Of a stretch of DNA of 64,000 bases, positions 55,133 to 64,000 are shown one piece after another. A program made the position numbers and the translations under genes. Location: NCBI GenBank assembly GCA_023150805.1, contig JAKLKF010000006.1, positions 43,772-107,771 of the forward strand. The letters are read 5' to 3'. Position 1 is the stretch's first letter; each line of letters starts with the position of its first letter. The stretch is from Myxococcota bacterium (GTDB lineage: Bacteria > Myxococcota_A > UBA796 > UBA2385). Below the pieces are notes generated by a model that was not told the origin of the DNA, ran no database searches, and was given only the letters and a program-made list of their open reading frames with translations.

Positions 55133-56086
55133 GTGGAGTGCCCGCGCTGCGGCGAGGACAACCTGCCGGGGCTGGCCCACTGCCTGGGCTGCGGGCGGCC
55201 CCTGGCCCCCGCCGCGGCGGACGCGGCGCCGACCCCCACCGTGCCCCGCGTCGCCCCACGCAACCCGCTCGCCCGCGCCCCCGCGCCGCGCGCGCGCCCC
55301 CGCCGGGTTCGGGTCGCCGACGCCCAGCTCGCCCTGTTCCTGCGGGAGCTGCGCGCGGCGGCCTGGGGCCTGCTGCCCGGCCTGGGACCCTGGCGGAGGG
55401 GCCAGCGGCGGCGGGCCCTGGTCTTCCCGGGCGCCCTGCTCCTGGCGGGTGGGGCCTGGGTCGCGCTCTGGCGCAGCGAGCTGCAGCCCCTGGCGTGGAT
55501 GGGGGCGCTCAGCGTCCTGGCCACCTCCTGCCTGGAGGAGGCCCGGGCCCGGGTGCCGCCCGTCGGCCCCGCCGGACAGGCCCTGGCCTTCGGGCTGAGC
55601 GTGGCGCTGGCCCTGCTGGTGCACGCCTCGGTCCTGGTGGGCGCCGGGCAGGTCCTGCCGCGGGTGGTGTTGGCCGACCAGGGCGCCCTGGCGGGCGGCC
55701 ACTTCCTGGTGCGCCCGACCCCGGTGCAGGCGCTGGAGGTCGACGACCTGGTCGTGATCGGCCAGCTCCCGCCCTGGTGGAGCCTGCTCCGCGCGCCCCT
55801 GGTGGTGAGCAGCGTGCTGGCCACCCCGGGCCAGGTGGTCGAGCTGCGGGACGGCGCCCTGGCGGTGGACGGCCACCCGCCGCGGGCCCACCCGCTCAAC
55901 CCCGGCGCGCGGCCGCCGGCCCTGCCCGCCGCGCGCCTGGTGGTCCCGCCGGGCGCCGTGGCGACCTACACCGACCCCGTCCAGCTCGTCGCCCAGGACC
56001 GCCTCGCCGGCCGGATCACGGCGCGCTGGCTGCCCGCCGCCGACCGCGGCCCCGTACAGTGGCCGCCCTTGGAGCCCCCGCCATGA
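55133..56086 (+). CDS. Zinc-ribbon membrane protein with degenerate signal-peptidase-like domain
   Basis: A 317-residue protein. A zinc ribbon (C3, C6, C17, C20) is followed by a Pro/Arg-rich linker and about three hydrophobic segments ([41 protein letters not shown]). The C-terminal ~130 residues resemble the S26 signal-peptidase fold, with [10 protein letters not shown] and [21 protein letters not shown] matching the RGD and PGD-x-NG parts. The catalytic Ser-x-x-Pro and Lys-Arg-Val positions are not kept, so it is probably inactive. The stop overlaps the pilT start. Its role is unknown. Confidence 0.72.
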   Translation: MECPRCGEDNLPGLAHCLGCGRPLAPAAADAAPTPTVPRVAPRNPLARAPAPRARPRRVRVADAQLALFLRELRAAAWGLLPGLGPWRRGQRRRALVFPGALLLAGGAWVALWRSELQPLAWMGALSVLATSCLEEARARVPPVGPAGQALAFGLSVALALLVHASVLVGAGQVLPRVVLADQGALAGGHFLVRPTPVQALEVDDLVVIGQLPPWWSLLRAPLVVSSVLATPGQVVELRDGALAVDGHPPRAHPLNPGARPPALPAARLVVPPGAVATYTDPVQLVAQDRLAGRITARWLPAADRGPVQWPPLEPPP

Positions 56087-57135
56087 GCCCCACCCTGCCC
56101 GAGCTGCTCGCCGAGGCCCGTCGCGCCGGCGCCAGCGACCTGCACCTGGTGTCCGGCCGGGCCCCGCTGGTCCGCGTGGACGGCCGCATCGAGCCCCTGC
56201 CCCGGCCGGCCCTGGCCCGCGACGAGCTGGAGGGCCTGCTGCGCGCCGCCTTGAGCGAGGGCCAGTGGCAGCGCTTCCAGCGGGAGCGCGAGCTGTGCGT
56301 CTCGCTGGAGCTTCCGGAGCTGGGCTTCTTCCGGGTCAACCTGGCCAGCGAGCTGGGGCGCACCGACGCCAGCGTGCGCCTGGGCCGCCAGCAGGTGCCG
56401 CGCTTCGACGAGCTGGGCCTGCCCGAGACCCTGCTGGAGCAGGTCCGCCGCCCCGCCGGCCTGGTCCTGGTCACCGGGCCTACCGGCGTCGGCAAGACCA
56501 CCACGCTCAACGCCGTCGTCGGCCGCGTCCTGGCCGAGGAGCGCAAGAAGATCGTGATGATCGAGGATCCCATCGAGTTCGTGCACCCGCCTGGGCGCGG
56601 GCTGGTGGTGCAGCGCGAGGTGGGCCTGGACACCGCCGGCTTCGGCCCGGCCGTCATCCACGCCCTGCGCCAGGACCCCGACGTGATCGTGATCGGCGAG
56701 ATGCGCGACCTGGAGACCATCTCCACCGCGCTCACCGCGGCCGAGACCGGGCACCTGGTCCTCGCCACGTTGCACACCTCGGGGGCCACGGGGACCATCC
56801 ACCGGATCCTCGACGTCTTCCCGCCGGCCCAGCAGGCCCAGGTCCGCACCCAGCTCGCCGCGACCCTGCAAGCGGTGCTCACCCAGCGCCTGCTGCCCCG
56901 CGCCGTCGGCAAGGGGCGGGTGCTGGCCTACGAGCTGATGGTCGCCACCGACGCGATCCGCAACCTGGTCCGCGAACAGAAGGTCCACCAGATCCCCAGC
57001 GCCATCCAGACCGGCCGCAGCCTGGGCATGCGGCTGATGGATCACATGATCCGCGATCTGTACGACGCCGGGGAGATCACGTGGGACACCGCCCTGTCCG
57101 CGGTGGGCGATCGCAGGGTGCTCGAGCGAGGCTGA
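56083..57135 (+). CDS. pilT: PilT-type twitching motility ATPase
   Basis: A 350-residue ATPase of normal PilT length. It has Walker A GPTGVGKT, the Asp box IEDPIEFVH, Walker [14 protein letters not shown], the His box [19 protein letters not shown], and the PilT-specific C-terminal motif [14 protein letters not shown]. PilT depolymerises type IV pilus fibres to pull the cell forward (S-motility in myxobacteria). The ATG overlaps the preceding stop (ATGA). No other pilus gene is present in the window. Confidence 0.95.
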   Translation: MSPTLPELLAEARRAGASDLHLVSGRAPLVRVDGRIEPLPRPALARDELEGLLRAALSEGQWQRFQRERELCVSLELPELGFFRVNLASELGRTDASVRLGRQQVPRFDELGLPETLLEQVRRPAGLVLVTGPTGVGKTTTLNAVVGRVLAEERKKIVMIEDPIEFVHPPGRGLVVQREVGLDTAGFGPAVIHALRQDPDVIVIGEMRDLETISTALTAAETGHLVLATLHTSGATGTIHRILDVFPPAQQAQVRTQLAATLQAVLTQRLLPRAVGKGRVLAYELMVATDAIRNLVREQKVHQIPSAIQTGRSLGMRLMDHMIRDLYDAGEITWDTALSAVGDRRVLERG

Positions 57136-57147
57136 GGCCGCTGGCGC

Positions 57148-57570
57148 TCAGGCCTCGTGCACCGTCACCATCCGGGGCGTCCTGCCCTGGATCCGGGGCA
57201 TGGTGACCGTCAGGTGCCCGTCCTTCTGCGTCGCGTCGATCTTGTCGGTGTCGACGTCGGAGGGCAGGCGCACCGCCCGCATCATCATGCCGCTCTTGCA
57301 CTCCTTGAGGTAGTAGGCCTGCTCCTTGACCTCCCGCTCCTCCTTGTGCTCGGCGCGGATGGTCAGCATGCCCTCCTCGATGGTCACCTTGACCTCGTCC
57401 CTGGTGAAGCCCGGCAGGTCCGCCTCGACGCAGAGCATGCCGTCCTTGTCGTAGACGTCGAGGTCCATCTGGCCGTCGTTGCCGAAGGGCCAGGTGTCGG
57501 CGTCCCACAGGTTGCGCATGCTGCGCAGCTCGGCCATGGGGTTCCAGCGTGTCATCTCCCGGCGCATCAT
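57148..57570 (-). CDS. Hsp20/alpha-crystallin-type small heat-shock protein
   Basis: A 140-residue small heat-shock protein. The alpha-crystallin domain (about 35-135) has [32 protein letters not shown] and a C-terminal RIQ segment in place of the common IxI. Such proteins hold unfolding proteins as ATP-independent chaperones. ATG 57570 (followed by a second ATG) has GGAGGTG upstream. It is convergent with pilT, with 12 bp between stops. No CIRCE element or clear sigma-32 promoter was seen in the 171 bp upstream. Confidence 0.9.
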   Translation of the reverse strand: MMRREMTRWNPMAELRSMRNLWDADTWPFGNDGQMDLDVYDKDGMLCVEADLPGFTRDEVKVTIEEGMLTIRAEHKEEREVKEQAYYLKECKSGMMMRAVRLPSDVDTDKIDATQKDGHLTVTMPRIQGRTPRMVTVHEA

Positions 57571-57692
57571 GGCGCACCTCCTGGGTGATGCTCGGGTGCG
57601 ACCCCAGCCGCGCGGCCGGGGCGGCGAGATCAGCATTAGCGCCGCCGGCGGGGGTGCGTATCGGTCGGAGATCGGACTGTCTCGAAGCACGA

Positions 57693-57724
57693 CGCCCCCG
57701 GGGCCTGGACAGACCCCGGGGGCG
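57693..57724 (-). terminator. Hairpin after ahcY
   Basis: CGCCCCCGGGG (57693-57703) and CCCCGGGGGCG (57714-57724) form a perfect 11-bp stem with a 10-nt loop, 17 bp beyond the ahcY stop. There is no T-run, so it may work as a GC-rich stem-only terminator. Confidence 0.5.
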
Positions 57725-57741
57725 CGCGACGAAGCCGCGGC

Positions 57742-59310
<1,569 letters not shown>

Positions 59311-59348
59311 GGGGCGCCTCGGGGCAGGTGGGTTCGAGGAAGGGGTTG

Positions 59349-59380
59349 CTCCATTCGTCTATCCGTATGGACGAATGGAG
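59349..59380. promoter_or_regulatory. Predicted operator between ahcY and the SahR-like regulator
   Basis: CTCCATTCGTC (59349-59359) and GACGAATGGAG (59370-59380) are perfect 11-bp inverted repeats around a 10-bp centre, in the 92-bp gap between the two divergent genes. It is likely the binding site of the ArsR-type protein, controlling both directions. Confidence 0.75.
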
Positions 59381-59402
59381 TGCAAGGGGCTAGGGCGAAA
59401 AC

Positions 59403-60353
59403 ATGAGCTCCCCCGTCTTCGAGCGCCTGAGCACCCTGGCCGAGCCGACCCGGGCGCGCATGCTGCGCGTGCTGGCCGTGCACGAGCTGGCGGTGGGCGA
59501 GCTGGCCCGCGTGCTGCAGACCAGCCAGCCGACCGTCAGCCGCCACCTCAAGCAGCTCGACGCCGGCGGCTGGGTCCTGCGCCGCAAGGTCGGCACCGCG
59601 ACCTGCTACCGGGTCGATCCCTCCTCGCTGGAGCCCGAGGCCGCCGCCCTGTGGGAGGTGGTGCGCGCGCCGCTGGACGAGGACGCGCGCGACCCGGCCA
59701 GCCTCTACGCCGAGGACCTGCGGCGCCTGGACGGCGTGCTGGCCGAGCGCTCGGCCGACAGCGAGGAGCTGTTCCGGCGCCTGGGCGGCCGCTGGGACGA
59801 GGTGCGGCAGGAGCTGTTCGGCGAGGCCTGCCTGCTGCCGGCCCTGCTGGCCCTGCTGCCCCCGGGCCTGACCATCGCGGACCTGGGCTGCGGCACGGGC
59901 GCCATGCTGCCGCTGCTGGCCCCGGTCGCCGCGCAGGTGGTGGGCGTGGACCGCGAGGAGGCGATGCTCGAGGTCGCGCGCGCCCGGGTGCAGGGCCTGG
60001 ACAACGTGACCCTGCTGCGCGGCCGCCTGGACGACCTGCCGATTCCCAGCGAAGGGGTCGACCTGGCCGTCTGCGCCCTGGTGCTGCACCACGTGCGCGA
60101 GCTGGGGCCGGTGCTGGCCGAGGCCCGGCGCGTGCTGCGCCCCGGCGGCCGGCTGGTGGTGCTCGACATGGGCGAGCACGACCGCGAGGACTACCGGCAG
60201 ACCATGGGCCACCAGCACCTGGGCTTCTCGCGGGAGCAGGTCGCCGCCCTGGCCGCGGCCGCGGGCCTGTCGCTGGCGACCTGGCGCCTGCTGCCCCCCG
60301 ACCCGCGGGCGCACGGCCCGGGCCTGTTCGTCGCGGTGCTGGCCCGCCCTTGA
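59403..60353 (+). CDS. ArsR-type regulator fused to a SAM-methyltransferase fold (SahR-like)
   Basis: A 316-residue protein. Residues 1-80 form an ArsR-type winged helix (LAEPTRARMLRVL; recognition helix SQPTVSRHLKQL at 41-52) without the metal-binding CxC. Residues ~145-316 form a class I methyltransferase fold with motif DLGCGTGA (160-167) and VVGVDREEAML. In SahR proteins of other Proteobacteria this architecture senses SAH and controls methionine-cycle genes. Its place next to ahcY, with an inverted repeat between, fits that role. Whether it still methylates anything is unknown. Confidence 0.87.
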   Translation: MSSPVFERLSTLAEPTRARMLRVLAVHELAVGELARVLQTSQPTVSRHLKQLDAGGWVLRRKVGTATCYRVDPSSLEPEAAALWEVVRAPLDEDARDPASLYAEDLRRLDGVLAERSADSEELFRRLGGRWDEVRQELFGEACLLPALLALLPPGLTIADLGCGTGAMLPLLAPVAAQVVGVDREEAMLEVARARVQGLDNVTLLRGRLDDLPIPSEGVDLAVCALVLHHVRELGPVLAEARRVLRPGGRLVVLDMGEHDREDYRQTMGHQHLGFSREQVAALAAAAGLSLATWRLLPPDPRAHGPGLFVAVLARP

Positions 60354-61597
60354 CCGGCCCCGCCGCTGCGCAGCCTACGGCGCGGGCCTGGGCGCTGGCG
60401 CTGGGGGGCGCGCTGCTGGTGCTGCTGCTGGGCCTGGGCCTGCTGTGGGCGCTGGTCGACCAGGCCCCCGTGCCGCGGGAGCTGGTGGAGCAGGTGGCGC
60501 CTCCCTCGCCGCCGAAGGCCGTGGCCCGCGCCGTGGAGCAGGTCGCGCAGGCCCGCGCCGAGGGAGAGGCCAGCCGCCTGCACCTGGAGGTGGTCGATCG
60601 CGACGGCATGCCGGCCGCGGGGGTCGCCCTCCTGGCGCGCGCCTGCCGCCTGGACGGCCCGCAGGACCACCCCTGGCAGCCGCTGTCCACCGACGCCCGC
60701 GGCGAGGCCGAGGTCGAGCTGGTCGCCTGCGCCGAGCTCTCCACCGACGACCCCGGCTGGCGCCTGGTGGGCCCCGCGGTGATCCCCCTGGGCCCACCCC
60801 AGGTCCAGGTGCGGGTCGAGGTCGCCCGCCGCTGCCCCGGCCCGGTCGAGGTCACCCTGGCCGGCGCGCCCTTCGTCGGCCAGGTCCAGCTCTTCCCCGG
60901 TGGCGGCGGCGCCCTCCACCCCTACTCGGAGGGCGTGCTCGACCTGCCCGGTCGCCTGTGCGGCCCCGTCGAGGTCTGGGTCCACGACGGCGGCCCCCGC
61001 GGGTCGCGTCGGGAGTGGCGCCTGTCCGGCCAGCGCGTGGACGAGGGCTGGCCCTTGCGCATCGAGCTGGAGGGCGCCGACGAGCAGCACCGCGCCGGCC
61101 CCTGGCAGGTCGAGGTGCACCTCCAGGGCGGCGACCTGCCCGACCAGGTGCGGGCCTTCCCGCGCCAGCCCTGCCAGGGCGAGGGCCCCGACTGGTCCTG
61201 CCCCTGCGCGGGGCCCGGCCCCTGCGTCATCGAGGCGTGGTGGCAGGAGGCGCTCTTCGACTGGCGCTTCACCAAGGAGCCGGTCGCCTCCGTCCCCCCC
61301 GGGCAGGGCGAGGTGTGGATCGACCTGGACCGCGCGCCCGCCGACCTGCTGCTGCGCTGGGCGGGCCCCATGCCCTGCGCCGCGGTGGCCACCGACCTGG
61401 AGGGCGGGGTGGAGCTCCGGGGGGAGTGCCTGCCCGACGGCACGGCCTGGATCGAGGGCCTGCGCGAGGGCCCCTGGCGGGTCGAGGTCGCCTGGGCGCC
61501 CGGCGGCGACGCCGATCCCGGTACCCCCGCGCGCGTGGTCCGCGAGGTGGTCATGACCGGCGACGACCTCGACCTGGGCACGCTGTCGCCCCCGTGA
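60350..61597 (+). CDS. Single-pass membrane protein with large periplasmic domain
   Basis: A 415-residue protein starting at TTG 60350, which overlaps the regulator stop (TTGA). A hydrophobic helix (about 14-36) anchors it, and the rest should be periplasmic. The domain LHLEVVDRDGMPAAGVALLARAC and STDARGEAEVEL resembles a carboxypeptidase-regulatory-like (prealbumin) beta fold. Further beta segments with spaced cysteines follow and may form disulfides. No enzyme motif is seen. A shared transcript with the SahR-like gene is possible but may be accidental. Confidence 0.68.
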   Translation: MTGPAAAQPTARAWALALGGALLVLLLGLGLLWALVDQAPVPRELVEQVAPPSPPKAVARAVEQVAQARAEGEASRLHLEVVDRDGMPAAGVALLARACRLDGPQDHPWQPLSTDARGEAEVELVACAELSTDDPGWRLVGPAVIPLGPPQVQVRVEVARRCPGPVEVTLAGAPFVGQVQLFPGGGGALHPYSEGVLDLPGRLCGPVEVWVHDGGPRGSRREWRLSGQRVDEGWPLRIELEGADEQHRAGPWQVEVHLQGGDLPDQVRAFPRQPCQGEGPDWSCPCAGPGPCVIEAWWQEALFDWRFTKEPVASVPPGQGEVWIDLDRAPADLLLRWAGPMPCAAVATDLEGGVELRGECLPDGTAWIEGLREGPWRVEVAWAPGGDADPGTPARVVREVVMTGDDLDLGTLSPP

Positions 61598-61618
61598 GCG
61601 GCGCCGTGGGAGCGCGGC

Positions 61619-62695
61619 TCAACCCTCTCCCCGCAGCACCTCGGCCAGGGCCTCGCCCAGGAGCTGGTGGCCGACGGCCGCCGGGTGGACCTGGTCCAGG
61701 AACCAGGCGGAGCCGGCGCCGGCCTCTCGGAAGACCGCAGGCCCGTCGATGCAGGGCGCCTCCACCTCGGCGGCGACCATGCACATGGCGAGGCGGTACT
61801 GCGCCACCACCTCGGGCACGGGCGCGCGGTCGAAGTCCAGGGGCGCCGGCAGCACCAGGAAGACCGGGTCGGCGCCGGCCTGCCGGCTGGTCGCGGCCAT
61901 CCCGCGCAGGGCGTCGGCGTAGAGGCGCAGGTCCGCGCGCGGCGGGCGGGCGCCGCCGGGCTGGCCCAGGTCGTCGACCCCGGTCAGGAAGCGGACCTTC
62001 CGGGGGCGCAGCGCCGGGGCCAGCAGGCGCTGGAGCAGCCGGTAGCTGGCCAAGGTGTGCAGGCGATGGCGGGTCTCCTCCCAGCTCGCAACGGGCGCGG
62101 CCTGGCCGTAGAGGTCGCTCCACAGGTTGCCGATGACCACCCAGCGGGGGCCGACCCGCGGCGCCAGCCGGGCCAGCGTCTCGCCGGACTGCGCCGCCGT
62201 GTGGCCCGGCACCGCGCCGATCCAGCCGGTGACCGGCCCCTGCGCCTCCTGCTGCAGGCGCTCGGCGGCCACCGAGACGAAGACCGCCCGCTCGGGCACG
62301 CCGTAGCCGAAGATCGAGGAGTCTCCCATCGCCAGGATGCGCCGCTCGCCCGGGGCGGGCGGGGACGGCTCGGGCCCTCGCATCCCCAGGCTGTTGGTGC
62401 GGACGACCACGTCCCCCTGCGTGTGCAGCTGGCTCGGCGGCAGGCCCCAGCCGGCCACGTCGTCAGGGACCAGCGGGATCTCCAGCCCGCGGGCCTGGCG
62501 CTCGGCCCGGTGCCGCTGCGCCAGCGCCGGGGCGTCGGCGGTGGGCGCGGGCAGGGGCTGCGAGCGGGCGGGGGAGAGCACCGTGCGCTCCGCGAGGGCG
62601 GAGGCCCCCTCGACCGCGGCCAGGACGAGGAGCGTCGACAGCGCCGCCCAGGCCAGGCGGCGGGGCCAGGGGAGGGACGCGCGGGTGTCGGGCAA
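61619..62695 (-). CDS. SGNH/GDSL-hydrolase-like membrane or exported protein
   Basis: A 358-residue protein. The N-terminus has positive residues and one hydrophobic helix (LAWAALSTLLVLAAVEGASA). The block ILAMGDSSIFGYGV supplies the GDS nucleophile (S126), VVIGNLWSDL fits the Asn block, and FLDQVHPAAVGHQ supplies the C-terminal Asp-x-x-His. This fits an SGNH hydrolase, often an esterase or O-acetyl-acting enzyme on a polymer. I chose TTG 62695 because GGAGGG lies 8 nt upstream; a longer in-frame start exists at 62749. Confidence 0.78.
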   Translation of the reverse strand: MPDTRASLPWPRRLAWAALSTLLVLAAVEGASALAERTVLSPARSQPLPAPTADAPALAQRHRAERQARGLEIPLVPDDVAGWGLPPSQLHTQGDVVVRTNSLGMRGPEPSPPAPGERRILAMGDSSIFGYGVPERAVFVSVAAERLQQEAQGPVTGWIGAVPGHTAAQSGETLARLAPRVGPRWVVIGNLWSDLYGQAAPVASWEETRHRLHTLASYRLLQRLLAPALRPRKVRFLTGVDDLGQPGGARPPRADLRLYADALRGMAATSRQAGADPVFLVLPAPLDFDRAPVPEVVAQYRLAMCMVAAEVEAPCIDGPAVFREAGAGSAWFLDQVHPAAVGHQLLGEALAEVLRGEG

Positions 62696-62832
62696 CGCCA
62701 GGACCCTCCGAGGAGGCCCAGGGTAGCCACCCGGGGCCGATCGGGGCAAGACGGGGGGCCGGCGCGGCGCCGGCTGTCGGTGCGGTGCGGCCGGGTGACC
62801 CGGACGCCGGGATCTCGTGGGCGAGGAGCGGA

Positions 62833-63372
62833 ATGCACAGCGGCTGGCGCACCTGGCCCGCCCGACCCGGGCGGCGGGCCGCCGCAGCCTGGGGTGGGCT
62901 GCTCGCGCTGGGCGGCTGCCTGGTGGCCGAACCCCACGGCGACGGGGTGGTGCCGCCCGGCAGCCTGGGCCCGGCGCCCAGGCCGCTGTGGATCGACGAC
63001 CGGCCGACGGCGCGCGGGGGGGATCGGTCGGCCGCGCCCGCCCCCTCCCCCGAGGCGCCGCGGCGGGCTCCCACCGCCGGGTCGACGCGCCTGGCGGGCA
63101 CCGTGACGTGGGCGACGCTGCCGCGCGACCAGGTCACGGTCGCCGCCTACGCCCTCGACGGCGACGCGCCGCTCGCCTGGACGACGCTCCCCCGGGCGGG
63201 ACCCTTCTGGCTGGACGTGCCCGTCCAGGGCGGCAGGCTGGTCCTCTTCGCCTGGATCGACGACACCGGGGACGGGCCGGACCCGACCGACCTGTCCACG
63301 GGCCCGGTCGCGGTGGACCTGGACGCGGGCCCTCCCGCGCCGGTCGCGCTGGTGCTCGGGGAGGCGCCATGA
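62833..63372 (+). CDS. Lipoprotein, unknown function
   Basis: A 179-residue protein with a lipoprotein signal (LALGGC, lipid on C29) preceded by arginines. A Pro/Ala-rich disordered linker follows (about 40-85), then a beta-type domain (TVAAYALDGD, GRLVLFAWIDDTGDG). The line GDGPDPTDLSTGP carries several acidic residues that could bind calcium. ATG 62833 has GAGGAG upstream; the frame is open from GTG 62785. Its stop overlaps the ATG of the next, membrane-protein gene. Confidence 0.72.
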   Translation: MHSGWRTWPARPGRRAAAAWGGLLALGGCLVAEPHGDGVVPPGSLGPAPRPLWIDDRPTARGGDRSAAPAPSPEAPRRAPTAGSTRLAGTVTWATLPRDQVTVAAYALDGDAPLAWTTLPRAGPFWLDVPVQGGRLVLFAWIDDTGDGPDPTDLSTGPVAVDLDAGPPAPVALVLGEAP

Positions 63373-64000
63373 GCCGCAGCCGCGGCGCCGCGGGCAGGCT
63401 CCTCGGGCTCCTCGTGCTCGACGGCCTGCTGCCGCTGCTGACCTACCTGGGCCTCAGTCGGCTGTGGCACGCCCGGGCGTGGGAGGGGCTGGGGCGGGTG
63501 ACGGCCCTCTCCTGGAACCTGTCGCCCAGCGACGAGAACGGGACCGTGTGGTTCTGGTGGTGGATGGGCCGCGCCCGGCTGCGGGGGCAGTCGCTGCTGT
63601 TCAGCGACGTGACCTGCCTGCCGACCGGCGAGCGTCTGCAGTTCAACCACCCCAACCGCGTGGACGCCTGGCTCGCGCAGCCCCTGCTCGACCACCTGGG
63701 CCTGCCCGCCGGCTACGACCTGTTCCTGCTGCTGGTGCCGGTGGCGTCCTCCTTCGGCGCCTGGGTCTTCCTGCGCAGCCTGGGGGTCGGACGGCTCGTG
63801 CCCCTCGCCGCGGCCGCGGTCTTCGGCTTCGGAGGCTACTCGGTCCTGGAGGCGACCGAGGGCCGGCCGGTGTCCTCCCTGCTGGCCTTCGTGCCCTTGT
63901 CCCTGGCCCCCTGGGCGATGGCCCACCGGGCGCCGCGGGCGGCCGGACGCCTGGCCTGGGCCGCGGTCGCCGGCCTGGCGCTGGCGCTGCAGGCGTGGGC
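63369..64000 (+). CDS. Multi-pass membrane protein, GT-C glycosyltransferase-like (cut by window end)
   Basis: The first 210 codons of a gene that runs past the window. It begins with a hydrophobic helix (LLGLLVLDGLLPLLTYLGL), then a conserved-looking periplasmic loop (SPSDENGTVWFWWWMGRARL, LPTGERLQFNHPN), then helices such as LFLLLVPVASSFGAWVFLRSL and LVPLAAAAVFGFGGYS. The acidic DEN in the first loop and the helix spacing resemble GT-C enzymes that use lipid-linked sugars. The rest is needed for a firm call. The ATG overlaps the lipoprotein stop (ATGA). Confidence 0.68.
   Translation, partial: MSRSRGAAGRLLGLLVLDGLLPLLTYLGLSRLWHARAWEGLGRVTALSWNLSPSDENGTVWFWWWMGRARLRGQSLLFSDVTCLPTGERLQFNHPNRVDAWLAQPLLDHLGLPAGYDLFLLLVPVASSFGAWVFLRSLGVGRLVPLAAAAVFGFGGYSVLEATEGRPVSSLLAFVPLSLAPWAMAHRAPRAAGRLAWAAVAGLALALQAW

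Noticed and set aside
59349-59380. SAM or SAH riboswitch before ahcY
   Set aside because: The gap is only 92 bp, the conserved core of known SAH/SAM riboswitches is not visible, and the perfect palindrome fits a protein operator better.

Overview
The window is very GC-rich DNA whose codons end almost always in G or C. It most likely comes from a myxobacterium or a close relative (phylum Myxococcota). The best evidence is two secreted proteins that end in a MYXO-CTERM-type tail: a Cys/Gly patch or GC motif, one hydrophobic helix, then an Arg cluster. One is a subtilase-like protein, the other a CAP-domain protein. A Ser/Thr kinase fused to an ATPase and TPR region, sulfatase-like enzymes, SppA, MreB and PilT fit the same picture. 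There is no phage, conjugation, transposase or CRISPR module.

Layout. 1-0.9 kb: the 3' end of a 23S rRNA gene, 5S rRNA and a strong terminator. 0.9-2.9 kb: a leftward operon of an unknown helical protein, a zinc-ribbon membrane protein and an MreB-like actin. 3-16.3 kb: cell-envelope and secreted proteins (SppA, Slt transglycosylase, a metallopeptidase/propeller/barrel protein, a small barrel protein, a CAP protein, a DUF2505 protein, a subtilase-like protein with VCBS-type repeats). 16.3-22.7 kb: TyrS, a very large kinase-ATPase-TPR protein, an exported Hcp-like protein and an unknown exported protein.

22.7-31.2 kb looks like an accessory block. It holds a TetR regulator, a lipoprotein membrane-fusion protein, one ORF in which an RND pump runs without a stop into a TolC-like outer-membrane factor, a c'-type cytochrome, and a DNA methyltransferase with a probable restriction endonuclease. 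Its right edge meets what looks like the 5' remnant of a broken gene. Two matching 18-bp inverted repeats (AAAGC-N8-GCTTT) lie at the tetR promoter and over the start of the membrane-fusion gene, so this is probably a self-regulated efflux locus.

31.4-45 kb: a membrane-anchored spermidine-synthase-like protein, a 57-bp tandem repeat, an ATPase/TPR protein with a degraded P-loop, a lipoprotein, the classic MoxR-DUF58-transglutaminase operon, and an acyl-CoA synthetase coupled to an LpxL-like acyltransferase. 44-50.3 kb: two sulfatase-superfamily membrane enzymes with Thr at the nucleophile position, a thioesterase, a split YeeE/YedE pair and a sigma-54 activator. 50.4-57.1 kb: a radical SAM protein, a Ycf46-type AAA cluster (Ycf46, DUF1257-like, TPR, DUF2997), a zinc-ribbon protein with a degenerate signal-peptidase-like domain, and PilT. 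57.1-64 kb: Hsp20, adenosylhomocysteinase divergent from an ArsR-methyltransferase (SahR-like) regulator with a perfect 11-bp inverted repeat between them, then envelope proteins and a membrane protein cut by the window end.

All names are from motif reading; no database search was possible. Many starts are GTG or TTG, and many genes overlap by ATGA, GTGA or TTGA, which points to extensive translational coupling.
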